Assembly (NCBI RefSeq): GCF_019112545.1
Contig: NW_025064885.1
Coordinates: forward strand, 310,001 to 374,000
DNA from: Guyanagaster necrorhizus
Taxonomy: Eukaryota > Basidiomycota > Agaricomycetes > Agaricales > Physalacriaceae
DNA: 64,000 nt
Reading direction: 5' to 3'
Below are positions 10,983-22,990 of the stretch, piece by piece; the stretch's first letter is position 1, and every line of letters starts with the position of its first letter. Both the position numbers and the translations under genes were made by a program. A model generated the notes under the pieces. The model did not search any database. It had not been told where the DNA came from and worked only from the letters and a program-made list of their open reading frames with translations.

Positions 10983-12861
10983 CTAATACTCGCCATCCTC
11001 TTCCGCGTCAGCGGAGTCTGTACCGACTTCTTCGTAATCTTTCTCGAGCGCTGCAAGGTCTTCACGAGCTTCAGAGAATTCACCCTAAGAGATGACTAGT
11101 AAATAAGCGGTCATGTCTGGTCAAAGAGATGCTTACTTCTTCCATACCCTCACCAACATACCAGTGCACGAAGGCACGTTTAGAGTACATGAGGTCGAAT
11201 TTGTAGTCTGATGGTACAATTAATTGCCGGTAAGACAAATGAAGAGTTCTAGACTTACCAAGGCGGTTCCATGCAACAGCAATAGCGGTGGTGCTAGAAA
11301 TTATAAGTAATAGCTTCTGAGCAAAGAGGAAAGCGCGTACTTTGAAAGCATGCAAAGGCTGCGAGTCGTCTTAGCAAGGTCACCGCCGGGTACACATGCT
11401 GAGGGTTCGTTGCAGACACCGAGCTGTCGAAAAGTCAGGCGACACCTGCGAATAGACGTACAATCTATACCTTGAAACCGGTGGGGCACCAGTCAACGAA
11501 TTGAATGGTCCTCTTGGTCTTGATCGTTGCGACAGCAGCGGTAACATCCTTGGGCACGACGTCTCCACGGTAGAGCAAGGCACAGGCCACTATTCCACCG
11601 GTCAGAGGGTCCAGAACTTACGATGAGAAAACATGAGCATACTGTATTTTCCCTCTTTAGGGTCACATTTTACCATCTGGTTGCCGGTCTCGAAACAAGA
11701 GAAAGTCATCTCTGCTACGGAGTTCTGTTCATGGGTAGCTTTCTCGGCGGAAAGCAGAGGAGCATAGGTGGCAAGAGGGAAGTGGATACGAGGGAAACTG
11801 AACCAGGGATAAGAGCATAGGCAGCGCAAGAAATGACAGTACTCACGGAACCAGGTTAGTCTGGAACTCATTCAAATCGACGTTCAGAGAACCATCGAAG
11901 CGGAGAGATGCGGTGATTGACGAGACAACTTGCGCAACCAGCCTGTTTAGGTTGGAGAAGCTGGGAGAAACAACACCCAACTTTGACTTGCAAATGTCGT
12001 AAATGGCTTCGTTATCGACCTGAATGATGTTAGGTTAGAGCTAGGAAGATTCGTAAAAGGGTTCAGACATGCCATGAATGAACAGTCAGAATGCTCAAGA
12101 GTTGTGTGAGTCGTCAGGACGGAGTTGTAAGGCTCGACGACGGAACTGGAGAGTTGCGGAGCAGGGTACACACAGAACTCCAGTTTTGATTTTTTGCCAT
12201 AGTCAGTGGAGAGGCGTTCCATGAGCAGGGCACCGAAACCTGAACCTGTTCCACCACCGAACGAGTGGAACACGAAGAAGCCCTGTAAACCAGAGCAGTT
12301 ATCGGCGAGACGGCGCAGCTTGTCCATTACAGGGTCAATGAGCTCCTTTCCTACTGTGTAGTGGCCACGGGCGTCTTGGTGCCAGCACGTTAGCACACAT
12401 TTGATCCAAAATGCGATGAACGGACATACAATTGTTTGCAGCATCCTCCTTGCCTGAAATCATGGTTTCTGGGTGGAAAAGTGACCTGTAGGGGCCCGTC
12501 TTAACATCATCTATTGCACCGGGCTCTAGATCCACGTAAAGGGAGCGTGGAACGTGTTTTCCTGAGCCAGTCTCTGAGAAAAAGGTAGAAAATCCACTAT
12601 CAGAGTGAGATGGCGAGTCGGGACCGAGACGACCATCAGGCTAGGGCAAAGGGTAAGCATTGCAGTACGATGAATTCAGGACGACGACTCCTCACACTGA
12701 GTCCGTGTTCGAGAGTATAGAGCTCCCCTGCACGGCGGTTAGTACGCGAATCTCGACGCGAAAAGAAGGAAAAGGGCAGTGGCAAGGAAGGACGACGTAC
12801 AGCAAGCGTTACCAATCTGGACACCAGCCTGGCCAACATGGACGGAGATTACTTCACGCAT
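10983..12861 (-). CDS. Alpha-tubulin, copy 1 of a tandem pair
   Basis: The start [13 protein letters not shown](V/L)QIGNAC is at 12861 and the end EEDGEY at 10983. Exons cover the whole family: the GTP-binding signature GGGTGSGFG, the loop [30 protein letters not shown] and the acidic tail with terminal Tyr. It forms the alpha/beta heterodimer of microtubules. The gene has about nine introns. It is more divergent than the copy at 13124, with [15 protein letters not shown] in the loop where animals carry Lys40, GAIDDVKTG and LMERLSTDY. Both copies lie on the same strand and are separated by only about 260 bp, so they are tandem paralogues. No broken codon was seen. Confidence 0.93.
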
Positions 12862-13123
12862 GATTTCTAGAGACGGAGTGGATTTGAACGGCGGTTAAGG
12901 ATAAGGTCGTTACTTAGGAGAAACCAGGTGATCAACCAATAATTTTGGCACTGGTCACATCACAGTCACGCGATAGAAAATGTCATGAATTCATCAATAA
13001 ATTCCGCGTAACTGTATAGGAAGTAAAGGGTAATGCTGGGAATCACATAAAGCACACAACAAGAACAATTATAGGTCAACTAAGCTGCCATCGCAATCGT
13101 GAAAAAAATGCATACAACCAGGT

Positions 13124-14863
13124 CTAATATTCGCCGGCCTCTTCCATGTCGGCCGAGTCAATACCAACCTCCTCGTAGTCTTTTTCAAGAGCAGCCAGGT
13201 CCTCCCGGGCCTCGGAGAACTCGCCCTCCTCCATACCTTCACCAACGTACCAGTGGACGAACGCCCGTTTCGAGTACAAGAGGTCAAACTTGTGGTCGAG
13301 GCGGCTCCAGGCCGACGAAATAGCAGTCGTGTTTGAAAGCATGCACATACTGCGTGTCACCTTGGCGAGATCACCGCCTGGAACGTGTGCGGGAGGCTCA
13401 TTGCAGATACCAAGCTTGAAGCCGGTTGGGCACCAGTCGACAAATTGGATGGTGCGCTTGGTCTTGATGATAGCCACAGCAGCGTTGACATCTTTGGGAA
13501 CGACGTCTCCACGGTAAAGGAGGGCACAGGCCACTAAGAGACATTCTAAGTTATTGATCGATCCAATTACGCATGTACGCACTGTATTTCCCTTCCCTGG
13601 GGTCGCACTTGACCATCTGGTTGCCGGTTTCGAAACAAGAGAACGTCATATCAGCAACCGAGTTCTGTTCATGGTGCGCTTTTTCGGCGGAGATGATTGG
13701 AGCGAAAGTGGCAAGGGGGAAGTGAATACGGGGGAACCTGAAAAAGCACGTCATTCTGGCCGTCTCCCCTGTCCAATGTAGTGACTTACGGAACCAAGTT
13801 GGTCTGGAATTCGTTCAAATCAACGTTGAGGGATCCGTCGAAACGCAAAGACGCGGTGATTGAAGAGACGACTTGTGCGATCAGCCTGTTCAAGTTGGTC
13901 AATCCGGGAGAAGAGATACCCAAGTTCTTCTTGCAAATGTCGTAAATAGCTTCATTGTCAACCTGAGTGGGTCTGGGTCCGAGCAAGTTCACTCAAAATG
14001 TCAAGTCAGATCACATACCATGAAAGAGCAGTCGGAGTGCTCCAAAGTCGTATGCGTAGTCAGAACTGAATTGTATGGTTCAACGACGGAGTTCGCCAGC
14101 GTTGGGGCGGGATACACGCTGAACTCCAACTTCGACTTCTTGCCATAGTCCGTGGATAGGCGCTCCAAAATCAAGGCACCAAATCCGGAACCAGTTCCAC
14201 CGCCAAAGGAGTGGAATACAAAGAAGCCCTGGAGACCAGAGCAGTTGTCCGCGAGGCGGCGCACTCGGTCCATTACGATATCAATCATCTCTTTGCCAAT
14301 GGTATAATGTCCACGAGCATCTTGGGCATCGTCAGCCATCAACATAACGCATATATGCCAGCGAATCAACTCACAGTTGCTCGCAGCGTCCTCCTTGCCA
14401 TTGATCAGAGTCTCAGGGTGGAATAAACTCCTGTATGTGCCAGTCTTGACCTCATCAATGACATTGGGTTCCAGATCCACGTATAGAGAGCGTGGCACAT
14501 GCTTGCCCGAGGACGTCTCGGAGAAGAAAGTGCTGAAGCCATCATCGTTGGCGACGGCGCCATCGCTGAGACGACCGTCAGGCTATAAAAAGATTAGAAA
14601 GGAAGAATCTTGGGAGTGTGAATGAAGGAAAACGTACGCTGAGACCGTGCTCGACAGTGTACAACTCCCCTGGAGTAATCGGATCAGCATCGTACCACCC
14701 ACATATCGTCGAAAAGGTGAAGATAAACAATAGCACGACGCGTCGACTCAAGGTGAAATCGCGACGATAGGCAAACGGATACAGAAGAAAAAGTGTACTT
14801 ACAGCAAGCGTTACCAATCTGGAGACCAGCCTGGCCAACGTGTACGGAGATGACTTCACGCAT
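13124..14863 (-). CDS. Alpha-tubulin, copy 2 of a tandem pair
   Basis: The start is [20 protein letters not shown] at 14863 and the end EEAGEY at 13124. The signature [49 protein letters not shown] and [22 protein letters not shown] are all present. A separate small exon encodes [10 protein letters not shown]. Compared with copy 1 it has fewer introns in the 3' half and a more canonical sequence, so it is probably the major alpha-tubulin. The intergenic spacer to copy 1 (12862-13123) must contain both its terminator and the promoter of copy 1. Confidence 0.95.
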
Positions 14864-15239
14864 GTTTCTGAAAGACCCTGTAAAAGCGACAGAGGTAATA
14901 ATCTTGGCAGGCGGAAGTCCCGCAAGGCAGATAATACTCACAAAGAGAATGGAATAGGAAAAGATGAGAGTGAAGGCTGAGAGGCAGACGAAAGGCAAAA
15001 GAATTTGCTCAGCAGTGAACCGGGACTGAAGAATTCTCACGCCTGCCATCCATCACTTGGCCCGTGCGCACCCTTATTTGACGGTCAAGCAGAACAAGCA
15101 CGACGACATATATAATTGGCATACTTAGTTGTGAACATACTCTATAGAAAGACGGCACGAAAAATCACAAAAATCACAAGTCCAAGATCAAACCGAGCTC
15201 TACTTCCCTAAATGGAGACGTTTCTATTAGCATGCATAT

Positions 15240-17560
15240 CCGCCCCCCTAGAATAGCATTATTTAGTCGCTAACGCAGAAGAACCATCAATCATACGAAC
15301 GACTTACCCCACAGAGGCATCCCACAGTTTAAACCACGAAAAAGAATGACATAGGTACGCACTTGTTGCTCCGATACCGATTGCTGTGGTAGTTTCGAAG
15401 GGTAATCAAACGTAGCCCGGAGTGCATCCCTTGCTGGGGACCGTCTCATGACTTACAGGAGGCGTATGGTATATACATTTCTTGAGCAGAAAACCTTCAG
15501 GCTGCACAGAGAATGAACAGAGATATCAGTGTGAAACATGACTCACTGTGTCCCTACGTCCGGCGACCGAGGAAGGTGGACTCTCATCATCAAGGTCGAA
15601 TGGAACCCCATCTTCGATCTCTTGAATGGTACCACGCTGGTCTGAAGTGCTCTTAACACGAGAGGCCCTTCTTCGAGGGACTTTCGTGGAATGTCAGACA
15701 GAGTGCAAAATGAGGCCTTGCTCTTTCGCTCGTTTAAGCAGTTTAATGGTTTTGGCTTCCAGTGTCCATCGATGTTTGGTAGCTTTCTGTGTGGTGTTCT
15801 TGAAGGATGTGTCCCACTCCTCTTGACCTTTTGCCCGCCGCATAGTAGGAACCTCCTTGATCAAACCAATCTCCTCGGGTCGAATGCGCAAAGCTGCAAT
15901 CTGTTCCTTCGATTCCACGGGCCTCGTCTTATCCCGGACATCTACGCGCTCGAGAATCAAATACCCGGTATATCAGTCTGTTGGAATGGTCAGTAAAGGG
16001 TGCTGGGACAAAGGAGCCACACACACTGTAGTGGTTTCATCTACCACATTTCTTGACTCAATATTGTCACGCCCTAATGATCTCCTTCGCCGATACTTAC
16101 ACCTCTTCCTTGAATAAATTGGTGTTGGATACCTGAGAACTGAAGCTCATGATTTGGTTACGGTCCAGATTTTTTCATTTGACTGAATCTCCAGGTTTCG
16201 CCGATGGAGATCAAGTTCATAATCATGGCTCCATACAGGCGAGGCGGGCCTGTGAAGCTCAGGAAAAGGTTTGCGACTGGGATGGGCTTCGCCACTATCC
16301 GTGACATGTCTGGCAAACTCGGCTGTGGATCGGTAGGCATATTTTGCCTGAAATCATTAAGATGGTCGGCTCAGTGTCGAAATGAAAAACGCCTACACTG
16401 TTGGTAAAGCTGAACACTGCCAAGACATGGCACATACCTAAGAACTAAGATGACGAAGAAACGTTTACAAATGTAAGCACACGTACCATCGAAAATTTGA
16501 AGATGCACCAAGAAAACCAATATTTTCATATGGAAGAGGCACATGCTACGGATTTTGTAGGCTTTAGTTGGTGTCATGAAGGTTTTAGAATTCGATAATT
16601 GTCTTTTACTATCCTTGATTACACCATCTCTTACCGGATACCTGGATGAACAAGCAGCACGATGAGCAAGATAGATATCTTCATCACGTAAAATCTCTCC
16701 ATCACCATCAGGATGTACAACGGTGGTAAGTTCCCTAATAAGCCCTGAAGTATGGGGAAAACCGATGGGTGGGTGAGCTGCCCTAAAAAGTTTTGCAATG
16801 ACATTTCCTGATCCTACAGCTGAAGAGACAACTTACTTTGTGGTTGTGTACGGTTGTATCTGGAATTTGACCTCACGTGGAATGTCATTTTTGTTATCCA
16901 TCAATATTTTTGGAGGTTTTGGCTGGAGGTCCCCGCGAATTTTTCTTTGAAAGATCATCCTCGTGCCTTCCCTGATCCGATGAGGTTTCCGTCGCAGCCA
17001 TTCGGTGTGTCGTTCTGCGAGTGTTCCTTCCTTCGTGTTGCAGATGAGAGGCAGAAGGTTTCAGTGTATCGGCATGGCCAGGTTCTGACGGGGACTTTGA
17101 CTTTTGCGGGTTGTACTCTGCCATCCTTTGAAGGCAGCAGATCGACCGGCCAAAGAGTCAGTGGCTTTGCGAGAAAACTATGCGAAGGTATGATGTCCTG
17201 CAAGGAAACCTATTGATGCTTAGAAGAAAATTACTTCGTATTACGTACGTACGGTGTCCACATTGTCTATGACACTCGGAAAGCTGTGTGTCAGACCAAC
17301 CCAAGGACTAATGAGGATGGCACCAGTTGGTGACGGAAGTCCCATAACGCGTAAGGTCGTAAGAACCGTGAGAGAGAGTCCACCACCAGCCGAGTCACCT
17401 GCAAAAACGACTTTTTAAAGGCGGAATTGCTTTGTGTGGTGCAGTTGGAGGTGGCTGGATCAAATACAAGTCTGAGCGGATACAGAGTATCAGTCATAAA
17501 CATGTTCAAGGTGTTGATGAGATATGGTAGACTCACAAGGCTTGAAGAGACTCGATTGTA
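15240..17560 (-). pseudogene. Decayed alpha/beta-hydrolase (HSL-type esterase/lipase) gene
   Basis: Reading the minus strand, conserved blocks of a large basidiomycete hydrolase appear in order but in changing frames. They are YLIQPPPTAPHKAIPP, then VFAGDSAGGGLSLTVLTTLR (nucleophile elbow GDSAGG), ILISPWVGLTHSFPSV, LTHPSVFPILQGLLGNLPP, DGDGEILRDEDIYLAHRAA, VHLQIFDG plus MCHVLAVFSFT (catalytic His), RVDVRDKTRPVESKE, and the tail DLDDESPPSSVAGRRD. Frame breaks occur near 17,405 (before the elbow), near 16,705 (after LPPLYI) and near 15,430. There is an in-frame TGA at 15,696-15,694. A first exon with a start codon is not evident. The intact block order shows a formerly functional gene, now inactive. 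Confidence 0.8.
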
Positions 17561-17704
17561 TTCCTAGTTCCTATTTCTACGAATGTTATGCTCAAATCTC
17601 ATCACATACGTGCGTCTATTGTGCTGTTGAGGATGAGGCGCACCCTCAAATGTCATTTTGGGATTCACGGTGGTGGCCCACACTGGTACTAATAAAGCAG
17701 CTCA

Positions 17705-17718
17705 TAACCCTAACCCTA
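17705..17718. repeat. Two-unit telomere-like motif (TAACCC)n
   Basis: TAACCCTAACCCTA lies between the hydrolase pseudogene and the CPSF2 start. TTAGGG/CCCTAA is the usual fungal telomere repeat. Two units can arise by chance, so this is only a possible interstitial telomeric scar. Confidence 0.3.
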
Positions 17719-17760
17719 GTGGGGAGGCAAGTGGTACTTTTCTACCATCTCATTTCAAAA

Positions 17761-20700
17761 ATGATCACCTTTACACCTCTGTCGGGGGCCGGTGAGCCTA
17801 CTGCCTCTCTTCTTTATTTGCTTGAATTTGACCCATTTCCTGCTCCAAGCCTGTTCACAGCGCACGACGCCTTTAGCTTATTTGCTTCAGGTTGACGATG
17901 TTACAATACTTCTTGACTGTGGATCTCCCGACTGGGTTCCAGAGCCCTCGACGTCAGCAACAACCGGGGACGACGTCGAATGCCCGTGGGAAGCGTACTG
18001 CAAGGCATTGAGAGAGTAATAATCCTTCTTTTTTACCCGCGTTCCCTAACCAACATTGAATGTAGATGCGCGCCCACCGTTGACCTTGTTCTTCTTTCTC
18101 ATGGTGACCTCGCACATTCAGGCCTGTACCCGTATGCATATTCTCGCTGGGGTTTGAAGGCTCCGGCATATACAACGTTGCCAGTTCAAGCAATGGGCCG
18201 TATCGCTGTTACTGAGGATGTTGATGGTCTTCGAGATGAACAAGATATTGGTGACGAAGGTCTGTCTGTGAGTAATGACAGCGATGACGTGAACGCTGTA
18301 CAAGAGCCGGAAACGCCCCCCTCTGAGGACGTCAAACAGAAGAGCAGGTATATCGCTACATCACGAGAAGTACACGATGCCTTCGACTCTGTCAATACGC
18401 TTCGTTATTCTCAACCCACTCATCTACAAGGTGCTTCAATAAACGTTCTTTAAATTCTGTACTGAACATGCTTTTAGGAAAATGCCAAGGCTTGACAATT
18501 ACGCCGTACAATGCAGGACACAGTCTTGGAGGAACGATATGGAAGATTCGCTCGCCTTCCTCAGGCACAATAATATACGCTGTGAACATGAACCACATGA
18601 AGGAACGACATCTTGACGGAACGGTGCTCATGAGGGCTGCAGGTAGAATTTTTGAGCCTCTTTCCAGACCAGATCTTCTCATTACAGATGCCGACCGCGC
18701 ATCTGTGCTCATGAGTCGACGAAAGGATCGTGATGCTGCCTTGATTGGTATGTCTTGATACATACGGACTATATCACCGAACTCAATTCTTCCTTGATAC
18801 AGACACCGTCACCGCAACTCTTTCATCTCGATCATCCTTACTACTACCTTGTGACTCCAGCACTCGCGTCCTTGAACTCTTAGTCCTTCTTGACCAGCAT
18901 TGGAATTACTCCCGCCTAAGATATCCTATATGTTTCCTATCAAGAACGGCGAGCGAAATGCTCACATTTGTTCGAAGTATGATGGAATGGCTCGGGGGTA
19001 CAGTCAGTAAGGAAGATGTAGGTGAGGATGGTACTGGTGGGCGTCAAGATCATAAACGCAAACGAGACGATGATGGTGACGAAGATGCTCTCGGTGCCTT
19101 CGCACTAAGGTTCAGGTTTGGAGTGGCATTTATTATTTCAAGAATCATTCTTGATGATTCTCCAGGCATCTAGAATTCTTCCCGAGTCCCCAGGCTTTGA
19201 TTCAGAAGTATTCTTCGAAAGATCCCAAGCTGATACTGGCGGCCCCCGCCTCTCTTTCTCATGGACCATCCCGGCATCTGTTCTGCGATTTTGCGGCAGT
19301 CCCAGATAATGTGGTACTGCTAACTGGCCGCGGGGAGGAGGGCACTCTGGGCCATGTCCTCTTCAACAAATGGAACGACTCCCAACGACCGGACGATAAG
19401 TGGGACAAGGGCAAAATCGGCAGCAATATCATGATGGATGGCGCTCTTAAGCTCCAGGTTGGTTTCATCCTTTGCCATTCTCTTTATGTCTGATGTTGGC
19501 GTTATGAGATTAATTCCAAAGTCCCGCTACAAGGTGCAGAACTGGAAGCCCATCTGCAAAAGGAACGTGCTGCGAAGGAAAAAGAAGCTGCACATCAGGC
19601 GGTCTTGGCGCGGAATCAGCGAATGCTTGAGGCGGATGAAGATGACAGTGACTCAGATTCTGAAGATGAAGATGAAGACGAAGCTGAAGTTCGGAGAGCT
19701 CTAGGAGGAGATTTGATGGATACGGATGATGACACAATGGATAGACGGCGGCGGAGCGACAAAGGAATGGACGGCGATTGGATCGATGGAGGAGACGAAG
19801 GCCTCACAAAACAAATGTTATCATTTGATATCTATCTGAAGGGCAACGTTTCAAAAGCTACGTCCTTCTTCAAAACTGTTGGAGGACAAGCGCAGCGATT
19901 CCGGACGTTTCCCTATGTTGAGAAAAAACGGAAAGTTGATGAGTATGGTGAGCTTATTGATGTAGGGATGTGGTTGAGAAAAGGAAAGGTGTTGGAGGAA
20001 GAAGCTGAGAGTGATGAAATGAAGGATTATCGGAGGCGGCAGGCAGAAGAGGATGCCAAAGTAAGCCTTGAGTTTCCGCGCAGGTGTGGTTGGTTCAGTG
20101 ATAAATCAAAAACAGAAAGCACACCTGGAGCCCCCATCCAAGTTTGTTACGTCGGAGGTGGAGGTCCAGATGGCTTGTCGGTTGTTGTTCGTAGACATGG
20201 AGGGTCTTAATGACGGTCGCGCTGTGAAAACCATTGTCCCAAAAGTCGATCCGCGGAAACTGGTAGGCAAACCTGGTGGGCATTGACTAGCTTTCCACTG
20301 ACGCCGTTAGATCATTATCCATGCGTCGGAAAAAGACACGGAGGCTCTTCAAGAAAGTTGCGCCAACATTCGAACCATGACAAAAGACATTTTCGCCCCC
20401 GCAGCATTCACAAGTGTTAAGATCGGGCACCAAATCAACAGTTTCTCTATTTCGATCAGCGACGAACTGTTGGCGTCTCTTAGAATGTCACGCGTATGTT
20501 TGTTCCTTATGTCAATCTAGGCTTAACCTGACATGTTCCGGGCAGTTCGAAGACAATGAGGTCGGTTTTATCACTGGTCGGGTCGTCACTCATGCCACGT
20601 CCACGATACCTACGTTGGAGACTATATCCGCTTCGTCAAGGCCTGCACCTATGGACCAAGATTCGTCTATGCCTGCTGCTTCTCGTATCCTCGGATCTAG

Positions 20701-20971
20701 ACCAAGCGAACCTTTACCGAGTTCTACCATGATTGGGGAGCTGAAGTTGACATCGTTAAAACGTCGGTTGACAGAGGTCGGCATTCAGGCGGAGTTGATA
20801 GGTGAAGGTGTCTTGATCTGCAGCAGAGGTGGCTCCTCTGATATGTTAGAGGAATCCGTTGCTGTGCGCAAAACGCAACAGGGAAAGGTAGAGCTGGAGG
20901 GCGGTGTGTCAGGCATATATTACACTGTTCGCGAGGAGATCTATGATATGCATGCGCTCATTGCCGCTTGA
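17761..20971 (+). CDS. CFT2: Cleavage and polyadenylation specificity factor subunit 2 (CPSF100/Cft2)
   Basis: The start MITFTPLSGA splices to the exon with QRTTPLAYLLQVDDVTILLDCG and continues through EAYCKALRE, DLVLLSHGDLAHSGLYPYAY, GLTITPYNAGHSLGGTIWKI, and a long acidic insert (DEDDSDSDSEDEDEDE near 19,640). Later come FVDMEGLNDGRAVKTIVPKVDPRKL, AAFTSVKIGHQINSFSISISDELL and the C-terminal block ending MHALIAA. This is the metallo-beta-lactamase/beta-CASP subunit that pairs with CPSF73 in pre-mRNA 3' processing. The HxHxDH metal motif is replaced by SHGDLAH, as expected for the catalytically inactive CPSF100 subunit. About ten exons; all main junctions keep frame. Confidence 0.92.
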
Positions 20972-21076
20972 TTTAAGATTATCTGTGTTACTTTGTACCC
21001 AGTGTAGACTTTGCATTATGACAGATTCTTAATCGGACGCTGGCTATGCATAATGTAACTCTGCACCATGTCCAGG

Positions 21077-22845
21077 TCAGTTTCGTCTCTGTCGCTTCGG
21101 AGGCGGTCGAGATGTTCCGGCACCAGTGGTATCGACCGAGGATACTGACACTGAACGGCGCTGGCAGAATATCAAGCAAGGAATTGATCACATTTCGAGT
21201 GACTTACCTGTTTCCGACTGCGTGTGCTCCGAGTACTAACTACACTTTGGGCACGACCCTCTTCCGTTCCTTCAATGGCCTCGCCATCTGCTGCATCGAC
21301 AACACCACCCGCTTCTTCCTCGACGGGTGCACTGCTCCTCACGTTCAACCTCTCCTTCAAAACTTTAATATCATATTCCACTTTATCCAGCACCCTCTTT
21401 GTCTCTACCAGAGGAAGTGTGGCATCAATGAGTGCATTCAGCCGCGCAACATTGCCTTCTGTCGGCATGACCAAACGATTATATGAGATGTTAATTTCTG
21501 CTAAAGTCTGCGAAATCTTAGGGACCACAGCAGCTTTAGGAACAGGGAGCTTATAAGTTCGAAGGAAGGAAGGTTGATGAGCCGCTTTTGTCGCAGGGGT
21601 GGTAACGGGTAGGTCGATGTGGGTAATGCAATGCAATGCATCTGCACAGCATTTTAGTGAGTGCTACACACCATACAAATGGACATCCTTACCATACACG
21701 GGATTCCTTGGGCTCGGCTGCGGCCTTTGTTTTGGTGGTGCCGCGGAAACTGGTGTGGATGGGCTATCTGCATCAAGCCCCCCTTTCTTTTTCTTTTTGC
21801 TGTCAAAAAGTATCGTAGGGAGTTCATCTTCAACGATGTCAGGTAGGCCTGAATCGATACCAGCCAGCGTGCGAAGTAGTTCCTCTCTGTCTCGTTTGAA
21901 TTTTCTCTCGTTCTGCTCGATACGTTTCACTTCGAGGTACAAAGCTTCTTCCTCCTCAGCTTCGCGCGGGGTTCGGTTGTCGAGATTAGCCAAGTAGCGT
22001 TTACGAATCAACTCCCTTTCTTTGTCGAACATGAAAGTAGATATTAGTTGAACTCTCGAGGCTTCATCACCGGCCCAAGGTCGATCCCGTACGAGACGTC
22101 TGCATACATTGCAAAATCTCTCTTTTAAATCCTACGTTGAAATATTCACGCAGGTAGTATGATGAATAGCAGTCGAAACACTTACCTCCATCACACGATG
22201 AGGACCGCCAGGATAATCATAACGGTCGGATATGATATGCCATCTCTGGTCATATTCCCGAACCAAGTTGAAGAGATAATCGGTTTCGTCCTTCGTCCAT
22301 TCAGGGTCTACTTCAGTATTAAGACGTTTACACAGACAAGACAGGAACATCTGACCTTCCAAATGTTTGGAATACTCATCTTGAGAGTAAATGAAATGAG
22401 CTGTCTGAACGTTATACTTCGAGAAGGGATACTCTAAAATGCAATCAAAAGGATGGAGTATGGTGAATTTGCTACTCACGTACCCGTATCCGGATCTGCT
22501 GTAGCTTTTACCCAATGTCCCAGTTCCAATGAGTCCCCTCGAGCACCATTCCTGAACTTCCTCCACTCCCTGTGACGCTAACAGTCATACACGGTCATAT
22601 ATTAAGGATGATAATGCATACCATCTCACGGCGGAAGATCCAAGTCTTGGCTTTTGTTTGAGCTGCGGTTTCTGCAGTTGAGCTGCTAGAGACGGAGCGG
22701 ATGGACCGATAAGCGAGTATAGTTCCCTCGAAATTCCTTCAGGCTTTTTGGCCTGGGATGTCGACTGTTTCTTTGCAGCTGCAGACGGTACAAAGTGGGC
22801 TTGGATAGAAAGTATGCTACGGACGTCTGCAGCGGTCGCCGTCAT
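21077..22845 (-). CDS. SWC4: SWR1-complex/NuA4 subunit Swc4 (DMAP1)
   Basis: The start is MTATAADVRSILS at 22845. Domain order: KPEGISRELYSLIGPSAPSLAAQL, then the SANT/Myb-like DMAP1 block (YPFSKYNVQTAHFIYSQDEY, DPEWTKDETDYLFNLVREYD, RWHIISDRYDYPG), ERFCNVCRRLVRDRP, a coiled coil (REAEEEEALYLEVKRIEQNERKF), and the C-terminal helical region (SYNRLVMPTEGNVARLNALI). The last exon ends RRSVSVSSVDTTGAG... KRQRRN. Swc4 is shared by the SWR1 (H2A.Z loading) and NuA4 (H4 acetylation) complexes in the nucleus. It is convergent with CPSF2; the two stop codons are only about 105 bp apart. Confidence 0.93.
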
Positions 22846-22990
22846 TGTTCGCGACGTTCGTGGTGGAGGTAAAGAAGAAAGGAGCGCGTCTCGATCATTT
22901 GATGAAATTCCGACTGTGGCTGTGCTATCTGCGGCAGCTAAAGATAGCCGTTGCTTCTTGATAATAATCACCACGTTTCAACAGACGGCC
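22846..22990. promoter_or_regulatory. Divergent promoter between SWC4 and the AAA ATPase gene
   Basis: 145 bases between opposite start codons. The minus-strand frame stays open through this stretch, but the conserved SWC4 sequence begins only after the ATG at 22845. Confidence 0.35.
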
